DNA from: Syntrophaceae bacterium UBA7520
GTDB taxonomy: Bacteria; Desulfobacterota; Syntrophia; Syntrophales; Smithellaceae
Assembly (NCBI GenBank): GCA_002478265.1
Contig: DLNC01000034.1
Coordinates: 1-31,154, forward strand
DNA length: 31,154 bases
Direction of reading: 5' to 3'
Part shown: positions 1 through 7,134 of the stretch, piece after piece
Position numbering within the stretch: the first letter of the stretch is position 1
Layout of the letters: each line of letters starts with the position of its first letter
Program-made: the position numbers and the translations under genes
The notes under the pieces: model-generated
Told to the model about the DNA's origin: nothing
What the model saw: only the letters and a program-made list of their open reading frames with translations
The model's database searches: none

Positions 1-3
1 ACA

Positions 4-122
4 AAAAGGAAGTTCTTATCAATCAATAAAAGGAAGTTCTTATCAATTCAATATACTTCACCCCACAAAAAGGAAGTTCTTATCAATTCAATATCAATCA
101 ATAAAAGGAAGTTCTTATCAAT
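4..122. repeat. Four copies of a 20-bp direct repeat
   Basis: The unit AAAAGGAAGTTCTTATCAAT occurs exactly at 4-23, 28-47, 68-87 and 103-122. The gaps of 4, 20 and 15 bases are themselves made of TCAAT/ATCAAT words. No open frame crosses the array. It directly abuts the point where the following methylase gene loses its 5' end, and its linker words recur in the array at 5451-5595. Irregular spacing and simple-sequence linkers argue against CRISPR. An assembly artefact at a contig end is possible. Confidence 0.9.
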
Positions 123-159
123 ATAATTTTTATACAGAGGGCAGGGCAATGAGTGGCGC

Positions 160-1701
160 TTGACGACCGCCGAGCGCAAACGCATTCTGCTCAACAACAT
201 CTACGGTGTGGATATTGATATTCAGGCTGTGGAAGTCACCAAGCTTTCTCTTCTGCTCAAGGTGCTGGAAGACGAAACCGACGAAACGCTCAACCGCCAG
301 CGCGTCCTTTTCCAGGAGCGCGCCCTGCCCGATTTGGGCAACAACATCAAGTGCGGCAATTCGCTCATCGGGCCGGATTTCTACGAAGGCAAACAGATGA
401 GCATGCTGGATACCGAAGAAGCCCAGCGCATTAATGTTTTCGACTGGCAGGTCGAGTTTCCCGAAATCTTCAAGGCCGGCGGCTTCGACGCAGTCATCGG
501 CAATCCGCCGTATGGTGCTGAATTTAATAAGATCGTTCTAGAATATCTGAAAGAACGTTATGAGACCTTCACTTGGCGTGGAGAAAGCTATTTGCTTTTT
601 GTTGAAAAAGCAATTTCTTTGCTAAATAAAACAGGTCGGTTTGGTTACATTATCCCAGATACGTATTTAAATCTAATTTTCACGCAATCATTACGCACTT
701 ACCTTTTGCAAAAAACAAAATTACGAGAAATTGTTGTTTTACCTTCAAAAGTGTTTTCTGGGGCAACAGTTGATACAACGCTGCTTTTTACGGACAAAGA
801 GATTGAATCAAAACATTTTCATAAATCGGAAGTGCTTGTTAAATGTTTTAACAAAAAGTCTCTGATACACGTGGTTGATCAACCGGATCGTGAATTCCGC
901 ATTTCAACAAGTATTTGGCATGCGCAAAATGCATTCAACATTCACAGCGACGGCATTGAGTCTGCTATTATTGAAAAAATGAATAATCGCTACAAACGTA
1001 TCTCAGATTTTGCAGAAATGTTTTATGGTATTAAAGTTTATCAAGTGGGCAAAGGCAAACCACCACAGACTGAGGTAATCCGTGATACAAAGCCTTTTAC
1101 GTCTGACCAGCAAAACAATAGCAGTTTTTTACCATTTTTTGATGGCAAGCACATTGGACGTTATTGTCTCCTGTGGAAGCAAAACAATTGGTTGAATTAT
1201 GGACCTTGGCTTGCAGAACCTAGAAAACCAGAAAAATACGAAGGTCAAAAAATACTTATTCGTAAAATTATAGGAAAAACATTAATTGCGCAATACATAC
1301 CTGAAACATCATACTGTAATACATTGTTATATGTGTTGAAAATTAGACCGGATGTTTTAATCGATTATAAATATATGCTTGGTATTCTCAACTCAAACTT
1401 TATCGGATGGTATTTTAGAAAGAAATCGCAGATATCACCCGATGACACTTTCCCTCAAATAATGATTAGTGACATTATGCAGTTTCCTATATCAACGACG
1501 GAACAATCTAAACAAAATAAAATGGTGCAACTCGTCGAACAGATGCTTTCCTTGAACAAACAACTGCCGGAAGCAAAAACCGGTCATGAACAAACGCTTC
1601 TCCAACGTCAAATCGACGCAACCGACAAACAAATCGACAAACTGGTTTACGAACTCTACGAGTTAACACCGGAAGAAATAAAGATCGTTGAAGGGCAATA
1701 A
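160..1701 (+). pseudogene. 5'-truncated Eco57I/TaqI-like adenine-specific methyltransferase (type IIG-like R-M)
   Basis: This is the middle and C-terminal part of a large N6-adenine methyltransferase of the Eco57I/type IIG kind, which methylates and often also cuts DNA. It shows a YGVDID segment (residues 15-20, the SAM-binding acidic-strand region), the catalytic NPPY motif IV at 115-118, and a long C-terminal region resembling a TaqI-like specificity domain ending in a helical DKQIDKLVYELY tail. The SAM-binding glycine loop (motif I) and everything upstream are missing. The frame is open only back to 127, where a repeat array begins, and family-like sequence (EWRLTTAERKR) starts near 151. 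The TTG at 160 is just the first usable codon and has no convincing ribosome-binding site. The first ~370 bases are GC-rich; sequence after NPPYG is AT-rich, a mosaic typical of exchanged specificity domains. Without motif I it should not bind SAM, so I call it a remnant unless the 5' end was lost in assembly. Confidence 0.8.
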
Positions 1702-1714
1702 TATATTCGGCGTG

Positions 1715-1791
1715 CTCAGGGGAGCCCGCCCTACAAAAAAATGGAAACACAATTTTGAAATGTAGGGATTGATCCCCGATCAATCCGCAAA
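1715..1791. repeat. Spacer with imperfect palindromic repeat segments
   Basis: Two GTAGGG-type segments face each other here: AGGGGAGCCCGCCCTAC near 1718-1734 and GTAGGGATTGATCCCCGATC near 1762-1781. Such segments resemble REP-like intergenic repeats. They lie in the 111-base spacer between the methylase remnant and the next gene. No promoter is obvious. Confidence 0.4.
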
Positions 1792-1821
1792 AACTACGAC
1801 GTTTCTAAGGGATTGTTACCA

Positions 1822-2250
1822 ATGCCCGAGTACAAATATAAACAAAAGCTAAAAGAATATATTGCCAGGCACGGAAAGCCTGACGCGCTGACGGAATACT
1901 TAATCCTTGAAGATTGTTCAGAAGATCAAATAGAAAAGGGGCTAGAGCCGTACATTGAGGAATGGGAAGAAGCCATCTATTGGATTGGAAGAGACGATGG
2001 ATCGGAATATGATTGGGATTTGTGGAAACGCAGCTCATTGTATGAGGTATTACGCCACACCACAACCGAGCAAATTGAGCCTTATCGGGAAAGAATCGAA
2101 AAGGCTGACGAAAAATTCAGGTCAATGACATATGAAGTCGAAGAACCTTATGATTATCTGCTTGATGATAAGGAAACCATAAACAAGCAGACGCATTGGT
2201 GGCTTTTCAGGGTGCCAATGCATGGCAATGTATGGAGAGATTACCCATAA
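1822..2250 (+). CDS. Hypothetical protein, 142 aa
   Basis: I do not recognise this acidic, soluble protein (starts MPEYKYKQKL, ends VWRDYP). It has no signal peptide or membrane segment. It is rich in Glu, Asp, Tyr and Trp, with an IEEWEEAIYWIGRDDG stretch near residues 45-60 and a charged helical region in the second half. The ATG at 1822 is preferred over the TTG at 1813 because an AAGGG at 1807-1811 lies 10 bases upstream of it. It sits alone between repeat-like spacers in the accessory zone, so it may be a passenger of horizontal transfer. It is called coding because of the intact frame, the ribosome-binding site and protein-like composition. Confidence 0.6.
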   Translation: MPEYKYKQKLKEYIARHGKPDALTEYLILEDCSEDQIEKGLEPYIEEWEEAIYWIGRDDGSEYDWDLWKRSSLYEVLRHTTTEQIEPYRERIEKADEKFRSMTYEVEEPYDYLLDDKETINKQTHWWLFRVPMHGNVWRDYP

Positions 2251-2286
2251 TTATTAGCAAGATAGGAGAATAAAAAACGGCATGCG

Positions 2287-2335
2287 GTGGGGCCTCCCAC
2301 AAACCCCACTTTACGCGCCCCCGCTGGAAGCGGGG
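2287..2335. terminator. Paired GC-rich hairpins between convergent genes
   Basis: One hairpin pairs GTGGGG (2287-2292) with CCCCAC (2304-2309). A second is perfect: CCCCGCT (2319-2325), a 3-base loop, then AGCGGGG (2329-2335). They lie between the ends of the convergent genes at 1822-2250 (+) and 2363-2623 (-). There is no T run, so they could equally be REP-like repeats rather than intrinsic terminators. Confidence 0.4.
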
Positions 2336-2362
2336 TGCTACGGCCGGGAGAATATTACCGTG

Positions 2363-2623
2363 TTACACATGCCTGGAAAAAAATAAGCGCGCTATAAAAA
2401 CCGACCAGATGCAGAAGCCAACTGCACCGGGGATAAAAACATAATGTGTATCGGCAACCAGATGCCAAAAAATAATATGCGCGAAGAGAAAAGCCATTAT
2501 TCCGCCAGCGATATAAAGCAGCGCACCGAGAATCCAGATGCCCTTGAGCCGGATGATTCCGTAAGCGGCGGCGCAGCCGACTGCCGCGCCGATAAGAGAG
2601 GCAAAGAAGAGGTCTAATTTCAT
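2363..2623 (-). CDS. Small membrane protein, 86 aa, unknown function
   Basis: A very hydrophobic 86-residue protein beginning MKLDLFFASL. Three likely membrane helices lie at about residues 3-25, 31-53 and 60-83, joined by short loops (RLKG; HLVADTHY). I do not recognise a family. The frame stays open upstream to 2812, but that extension is not hydrophobic and lies opposite another reading frame, so the ATG at 2623 is chosen; GGGGA lies about 10 bases upstream of it. Its start codon shares the bases CATG with the start of a rightward frame at 2622, which makes both being genes unlikely. The hydrophobic profile makes this the better candidate. Confidence 0.5.
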   Translation of the reverse strand: MKLDLFFASLIGAAVGCAAAYGIIRLKGIWILGALLYIAGGIMAFLFAHIIFWHLVADTHYVFIPGAVGFCIWSVFIARLFFSRHV

Positions 2624-2846
2624 GATCGTTGATTCCCCGCGTTGTGCAATCGACGTGATGGAAGGCGTTATCGCCCGTGTCCCTAATGTGATTACAAGTT
2701 TAGGTAATGCGTCTAAAGAAGTCAAGAACGACTTTGATGACATGAACCGACACAGCTCCGCAAAGCTCAAGTCTCTGGCTGCACTTGTTAACAAGATGTC
2801 CGAAACGATCATGGAGACCGAAAAAAATCATGAAAAATCGGCTTGA
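2622..2846 (+). CDS. Possible small helical protein or gene fragment, 74 aa
   Basis: This rightward frame starts MIVDSPRCAI and ends KNHEKSA. Its second half is charged and probably helical (KEVKNDFDDMNRHSSAKLK). An AAGAGG lies 9 bases before the ATG, so translation is plausible. However, its 5' sequence overlaps the start of the leftward membrane protein, and no family is recognised. It ends just inside a short frame carrying a methylase-like tail, so it may be the body of a gene decayed by frameshift. Confidence 0.3.
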   Translation: MIVDSPRCAIDVMEGVIARVPNVITSLGNASKEVKNDFDDMNRHSSAKLKSLAALVNKMSETIMETEKNHEKSA

Positions 2847-2961
2847 CATGTCGAATTTTCAAGGTAGGTTCAATCTTGCCGACAAGCAAATCGACAGACT
2901 GGTTTACGAACTTTACAACGTGACGGAAGATGAGATCAACATCATCGAAGGAGGCGCCTAA
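2830..2961 (+). pseudogene. Orphan C-terminal tail of an R-M methylase-like gene
   Basis: A 43-codon frame ends with ADKQIDRLVYELYNVTEDEI and an IIEGG-type terminus. This closely matches the last 25 or so residues of the methylase remnant at 160-1701 (TDKQIDKLVYELYELTPEEI). Nothing of the methyltransferase or specificity domains precedes it. It is best read as the 3' stub of a second R-M gene, lost through recombination or deletion. The tail also supplies the AAGGAGG ribosome-binding site (2948-2954) of the next gene. Confidence 0.65.
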
Positions 2962-2962
2962 T

Positions 2963-3586
2963 ATGAAAGTATTATTGATTAACGGCAGTCCCAGCAAAAA
3001 AGGATGTACCTACACAGCGCTATGTGAAATCGAAAAGGAATTGAACATCTCCGGTGTAGAAACGGAAATATTCTATATTGGTAAAAAACCCATCCGGGGA
3101 TGCACCGCCTGCGCGAAATGCCTGGAACTGAACAAATGCGTGTTTGAAGACGATGGGGTGAATGTCGCGCTGGGTAAGGCCGATAAAGCGGACGGATTTG
3201 TTTTCGGTTCTCCGGTGCATTATGCGGGAGCTTCCGGTTTTATAACATCATTTCTGGACCGTTGTTTTTTTGCGGGCAGCGACAGGTTTGCCTTCAAGCC
3301 CGGCGCGGCCGTCGTCAGTTGCCGCCGCGGCGGCGCTACTGCGGCGCTGGACCAGCTCAATAAATATTTCACCATCAATAATATGCCGGTTGTTTCATCG
3401 CAGTACTGGAATATGGTTCACGGCAACACGCCGGAGGAAGTCGTGCAGGATCTGGAAGGCATGCAGATCATGCGGGCGCTGGGACGGAATATGGCCTGGC
3501 TTTTAAAATCAATTCAAGCGGGTAAAGAAGCAGGGATTGTCCCGCCGGAACCGGAAGAGCGGATTTGGACAAATTTTATCAGATAA
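2963..3586 (+). CDS. NADPH-dependent FMN reductase / iron-sulfur flavoprotein-like (flavodoxin fold)
   Basis: This 207-residue cytoplasmic protein belongs to the NADPH-dependent FMN reductase / flavodoxin-like superfamily. The N-terminus MKVLLINGSPSKKG is the FMN phosphate-binding strand and loop, and GSPVHYAG near residue 90 is the second flavin-contact loop. Cysteines 47, 50, 53 and 59 form CTACAKCLELNKC, a C-X2-C-X2-C-X5-C pattern like the compact [4Fe-4S] motif of iron-sulfur flavoproteins (Isf) of anaerobes. This suggests electron transfer from ferredoxin to a small acceptor. The ATG at 2963 has a near-ideal AAGGAGG 8 bases upstream. It is followed 16 bases later by an SRPBCC gene on the same strand, probably co-transcribed. 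The substrate is unknown. Confidence 0.85.
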   Translation: MKVLLINGSPSKKGCTYTALCEIEKELNISGVETEIFYIGKKPIRGCTACAKCLELNKCVFEDDGVNVALGKADKADGFVFGSPVHYAGASGFITSFLDRCFFAGSDRFAFKPGAAVVSCRRGGATAALDQLNKYFTINNMPVVSSQYWNMVHGNTPEEVVQDLEGMQIMRALGRNMAWLLKSIQAGKEAGIVPPEPEERIWTNFIR

Positions 3587-3602
3587 TCAGGAGTTATGTT
3601 TG

Positions 3603-4049
3603 ATGTTTTCGCATGAGATCGTTACCGAAATCGAAATCGACGCGACAGCGGAGCGTGTCTGGGAAGTGTTGACGGACATCGATTCTTTCCCGGAGTGGAA
3701 TCCAATGATCCGGTGGGCGAAAGGGGAGGTGCGTCCGGGGGCTCGGCTCACCGTGCGTTTTGAACCCGAAGGCAGCAGGGGATATACTTTTACGCCGAAA
3801 CTACTGGCTGTCGAGCCCAACCGTAAGTTGCTCTGGCTGGGATATCCGAGGCTGCCCAAGCTCATCGATCTGGAGCATTACTGGATTATTGAGCAGATAA
3901 CAAAGGGGAAGGTCCGCTTAATACACGGGGGCGTTATCTACGGCTTGCTTACCCCCCTGAGCGGGAAAATATTCGAGAGAAAATCAAAGGATCCTTTCGA
4001 GGCAATGAACCGCGCTCATAAAAAGCGCGCCGAGTTAAGAAAGGTTTGA
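3603..4049 (+). CDS. SRPBCC (START/polyketide cyclase-like) domain protein
   Basis: A 148-residue protein that is a single SRPBCC domain, the helix-grip fold that binds lipids or other hydrophobic ligands. It begins with the typical beta strand and helix (IEIDATAERVWEVLTDIDSF) and a PEWNPMI segment, and ends in the long C-terminal helix (FEAMNRAHKKRAELRKV). The ATG at 3603 is chosen: AGGAG at 3590-3594 is well placed, and the ATG at 3596 is out of frame and terminates at once. Only 16 bases separate it from the upstream flavoprotein gene, so they probably form an operon. The ligand is unknown; many such proteins are stand-alone and uncharacterised. Confidence 0.8.
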   Translation: MFSHEIVTEIEIDATAERVWEVLTDIDSFPEWNPMIRWAKGEVRPGARLTVRFEPEGSRGYTFTPKLLAVEPNRKLLWLGYPRLPKLIDLEHYWIIEQITKGKVRLIHGGVIYGLLTPLSGKIFERKSKDPFEAMNRAHKKRAELRKV

Positions 4050-4222
4050 TGCGCAATCGGGATGATGGTTGAATGTTGATTGTAATCCCGCGATGAAAAG
4101 GACAGGGGATAATATTAACAGCGGAAGGCATGATGTTGAGAAAAGTTAAACGGTGCGTTCAGTGTGCGTGTCATTCCCGGGGAACACGACCAGACTATTG
4201 TGCAATTGTTTGCATAAAAGTC

Positions 4223-4251
4223 TTGACTTATGTGCAAGGTATTGCTAAATT
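4223..4251 (+). promoter_or_regulatory. Possible promoter at the left IS edge
   Basis: TTGACT (4223-4228) and TAAATT (4246-4251) are 17 bases apart and resemble sigma-70 -35 and -10 boxes. The -35 lies outside the insertion sequence and the -10 overlaps its left end, so a hybrid promoter may have formed on insertion and could drive the transposase. Confidence 0.35.
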
Positions 4252-5450
4252 GTCCAAGGACGGACTTGACTTGACAGTTAGATAGAAAAGGTGGTCAGTA
4301 CCCTCCAGATTGTTTAGCCATAAACAAAAAAGGAGGATAGCAAGATGACCACCCAAGAGAAGCTTATCAGAAACAAACTAAGTTTACTAGAGTTAGCGGA
4401 GTATTTGCAGAACGTATCAGAGGCCTGCAAGGTAAACGGCGTATCCCGTCAGCATTTTTACGACATCAAGAAAGCATACGAAGAGAACGGTTTAGAGGGA
4501 CTCCGGGAAAAGAGCCGTAGGAAACCATGTATGAAGAATCGGGTAGCTCCGGAGATAGAAGAAGCAGTGGTCCGGATGGCTTACGAATATCCGGCCTATG
4601 GACAGGCCAGAGCGGCCAATGAGTTAAAGAAGCAAGGCACATTGGTTTCTTCCGGCGGCATTCGGAGTATCTGGCTTCGGCATGGATTAGAGACCTTTAA
4701 GAAGCGTTTGGTTTGTTTGGAAGAGAAAGCAGCAAAAGAAGGCCTTGTTTATACAGAAGCGCAGATCGTTGCTTTGGAAAGCGCCAAGCGGGAAAGAGAG
4801 AGTTCTCCTGATGAAATCGAGACCGTGCATCCGGGATATTTGATCAGCCAGGATACTTTTTATGTCGGCTATTTAAAGGGCGTCGGGAGAATCTATCAGC
4901 AGACCGTTGTGGATACCTATTCATCCGTTGCCTTTGCCAAAGTTTATACGGCAAAAATACCGGTTACCGCGGCGGATACATTGAACGACAGAGTTCTTCC
5001 GTTCTTTGAACAACAATCCATACCGGTGATGCGGGTCATAACCGACCGAGGCACAGAGTTTTGCGGAACACCGGATAAACATCCCTATGAGCTTTATTTA
5101 CAGCTCAATGAGATTGAACACACCAAGACCAAGGCACGAAGTCCGCAGACCAACGGTATTTGCGAGAGATTTCACCAGACGATTCTGAACGAATTTTACA
5201 GGGTTATTTTTAGAAAGAAGATATACAGCGATCTGGACGTCTTGCAAACGGATCTGGATGAGTATATAAACCGTTATAACAATGAGCGGACGCATCAAGG
5301 GAAACGCTGTCAAGGCAGGACGCCGATGCAGACTTTCATTGACGGAAAACAGCTTTTTGCCCAGAAGAATTTGAATGATCTGGCAGCATAAAAATTAGCG
5401 GACAATCTCGGAGTGGCTGACCATTGTCAACTCAAGTATCGTTCAGGACA
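4251..5450 (+). mobile_element. IS481-family insertion sequence (about 1.2 kb)
   Basis: A single transposase gene lies between imperfect terminal inverted repeats. The left end (4251-4278) starts TGTCC and the reverse complement of the right end (5423-5450) starts TGTCC; 18 of 28 bases match without gaps, including shared blocks ACTTGA and TTGACA. The match continues outward for five bases (TAAAT at 4246-4250 against ATTTA at 5451-5455), so the true ends could be 4246/5455. The length and TGT...ACA ends fit the family. I see no target-site duplication: the left flank is ordinary sequence, while the right flank runs straight into a G-free simple repeat, suggesting rearrangement after insertion. 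Confidence 0.85.
4345..5391 (+). CDS. IS481-family transposase
   Basis: This 348-residue DDE transposase cuts and joins the ends of its own element. Residues 1-60 form a helix-turn-helix region (VSEACKVNGVSRQHFYDIKK), followed by a linker and an rve integrase core. The catalytic acids are probably D170 (SQDTFYVG), D234 (TDRGTEF) and E274 (CERFHQT); the 39 residues between the second and third fit the D-D-35E type. The core ends with the usual YNNERTHQGKRCQGRTP segment. The ATG at 4345 follows AAAGGAGG at good spacing. Length and domains are complete, so it may be active. It lies between the SRPBCC gene and the truncated condensation-domain gene, an area full of broken genes. Confidence 0.93.
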   Translation: MTTQEKLIRNKLSLLELAEYLQNVSEACKVNGVSRQHFYDIKKAYEENGLEGLREKSRRKPCMKNRVAPEIEEAVVRMAYEYPAYGQARAANELKKQGTLVSSGGIRSIWLRHGLETFKKRLVCLEEKAAKEGLVYTEAQIVALESAKRERESSPDEIETVHPGYLISQDTFYVGYLKGVGRIYQQTVVDTYSSVAFAKVYTAKIPVTAADTLNDRVLPFFEQQSIPVMRVITDRGTEFCGTPDKHPYELYLQLNEIEHTKTKARSPQTNGICERFHQTILNEFYRVIFRKKIYSDLDVLQTDLDEYINRYNNERTHQGKRCQGRTPMQTFIDGKQLFAQKNLNDLAA

Positions 5451-5595
5451 ATTTAATTATCAATAATAATTCAATTCAATCAATTATCAATAATTCAATT
5501 CAATAATCAATTCAATCAATTATCAATAATTCAATTCAATAATCAATTCAATCAATTATCAATATCAATCAATTTCAATCAATCAATTCAATACC
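5451..5595. repeat. G-free TCAAT/ATCAAT simple-sequence array with a 36-bp tandem unit
   Basis: The top strand has no G from 5448 to 5609 and is built almost wholly of TCAAT, ATCAAT and CAATTA words. A 36-bp unit beginning TATCAATAATTCAATTCAAT is repeated exactly at 5485-5520 and 5521-5556, with degenerate copies on both sides. It begins at the right IS end and runs to shortly before the truncated condensation-domain gene. The same words link the repeats at 1-122. No coding potential is seen. Confidence 0.9.
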
Positions 5596-5636
5596 TTCAC
5601 CTTTTTCTTGTTCCCTTCCCTGTTCGAAAGAGGCCT

Positions 5637-6515
5637 TTAAGCACCAGGATTTTCCACTAGACCTTCCGCTATCTTTGCCAGAACGTCATCCAGGTAGGCG
5701 TAATCCGCAAGGGCCCGAGGCATGGCCAGGACAAAATGGACCCGGTCATCAACGCCGGTCATGACCACAGAAAGCGGAATGGATTCAAGACATAGGGGAA
5801 GGACCCAATAATCCCGCGCCGTGAAGCCACCGCCGACAAACGACGACATGGAATATCGGCCGATATTGGAAATCAACCCGGAACACCGATATTGTTTCAG
5901 TTGATGGCTTCGCCTCGCTTCCGCCCGCAGAATCACTTTAAACAACTGCAATGGAATATAAGGCACAATCTTATCTTCCCAGGTTATCTGGCCGTCACGA
6001 CGCTCCTGCAGGCGCTGCGAGATCTCACGCGCCAGCAATTCAATCGTAGAATCGGGAGTAATCTCCACGAAGATGGCGTTGGTGAGATTACCCGTGGAAC
6101 GCACCCCTTCGCGGCGCGGCCTCAAATCCACCGGTATTCCGAACCGGACCCTCCCCTTTCCAAAGCGCCAGATTTCCTGGGCCAGCAACAGAAGCACTTG
6201 AGGCAGCAACTTGCTGAAACGCCCTTGGACAGTCTGCTTTCGCCAAAGAATGCCACGCTCCTCGGAAACCTTTCTCGGCTGGGGCGCCACGAAATGCTGC
6301 GCGATGGGTTTTTGAACCTTTTCGCGTGTGAAATTCAGCAAATCATTTTCCGTGATGCTGACATCGTATTCTTGGACCGATTCTCCCCGCAGAACCTTAA
6401 AAATGTCATCGACCCAAGTCAGGGCTCCCCGGCCATCCATGATGGCATGATGCGCCCGGAAAATCACCCGCGCCGGCTTGCAGATTGCCATGCACGCCAT
6501 CGGCGACGCGGCCAT
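5637..6515 (-). pseudogene. 5'-truncated condensation-domain (CoA-dependent acyltransferase superfamily) protein
   Basis: The leftward frame encodes the C-terminal two thirds of a condensation-type acyltransferase, the fold used in NRPS condensation and related acyl transfer. The active-site motif HHAIMDG is at residues 22-28 (catalytic second His, 23); later come GIPVDLRPRR near 124-133 and SNIGRYSMSS, both typical of the domain's second half. The ~130-150 residues that normally precede HHxxxDG are absent. The first 14 or so codons are the antisense of the amidohydrolase gene on the other strand, so the homology ends abruptly near 6474. The C-terminus looks natural (VENPGA, stop). With no native start it is probably dead. 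It may once have been part of a larger biosynthetic protein; no other biosynthetic gene is nearby. Confidence 0.75.
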
Positions 6516-7122
6516 CGACCAGGCGCTTGCCGCTTATGAGGCGGCGCTAAAAGATTTCCCCCGCGCGGACCACCGCCACATCATCATCCACGCGGATCTG
6601 ATGAGCGAAGCGGCCATTGAAAGAGCAGCCCGTCTCAACCTTTGTATTCCCCTGCAGACGCCCTTTTTATACTGGCGGCAGGAGCCGATGGAATATCTGG
6701 AAAGCATCTTGGGCAAGCGCCTGAAAAATCTGCTTCCACTTAAAAGCATGCTTTCCGCAGGTCTCACCCTGGCCAACGGCTCCGACGCGCCCTGCACCCT
6801 GCCTGATCCCATCGCGGGAATTTTCGCGGCGTGCAATCATCCCAACCCGGGTGAATCAATTTCCGCGCTTGACGCCCTGCGCCTGCACACGGCAAACTGC
6901 GCCAAATTATCCTTTGACGAAAAAACGCGCGGCACGCTCACGGAGGGCAAGCTTGCCGATTTTGCCGTGCTGAATAAAAATCCGCTCACCACGCCCGCCG
7001 AAAAACTAAACACGATAAAAACGGAAGCGCTTTACCTGCGCGGCGAAAAATACGAAGGCCAGGATAAACGCACCGTGGGTTCCTTTTTGTTCGATTCGAT
7101 CAGAAATAAATATAAAAATTAG
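6478..7122 (+). pseudogene. 5'-truncated YtcJ-like amidohydrolase (Amidohydro_3)
   Basis: The rightward frame holds the C-terminal ~214 residues of an Amidohydro_3 metal-dependent hydrolase, normally about 530-570 residues. It begins directly in a conserved block (QIAMHAIGDAAID, a metal-ligand His). It then has HIIIHADLM (second His), NGSDAPCTLPDPIAGIFAA (the Asp ligand and loop), and the closing GTLTEGKLADFAVLNKNP strand-loop. The N-terminal ~330 residues, including the first HxH metal site, are missing. The frame is open upstream only to 6451 and is joined there to a condensation-domain gene running the other way. TTG 6478 is the first possible start but has no supporting ribosome-binding site. 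Substrates of this family are varied and mostly unknown. Confidence 0.8.
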
Positions 7123-7134
7123 GCTGAAGATGCA

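Noticed and set aside
1..122. CRISPR array from the four 20-bp repeats
   Set aside because: Gaps are 4, 20 and 15 bases and consist of simple-sequence words; there are no unique spacers of even length and no cas genes.
4130..4285. 51-codon cysteine-rich frame (MMLRKVKRCVQCACHSRG)
   Set aside because: Five cysteines look like a zinc motif, but the frame runs into the IS end, and the ribosome-binding site is too close to the start. Probably chance.
5892..6539. Rightward 215-codon frame
   Set aside because: It overlaps the condensation-domain remnant on the other strand and shows no homology; the sense protein carries the HHAIMDG motif.
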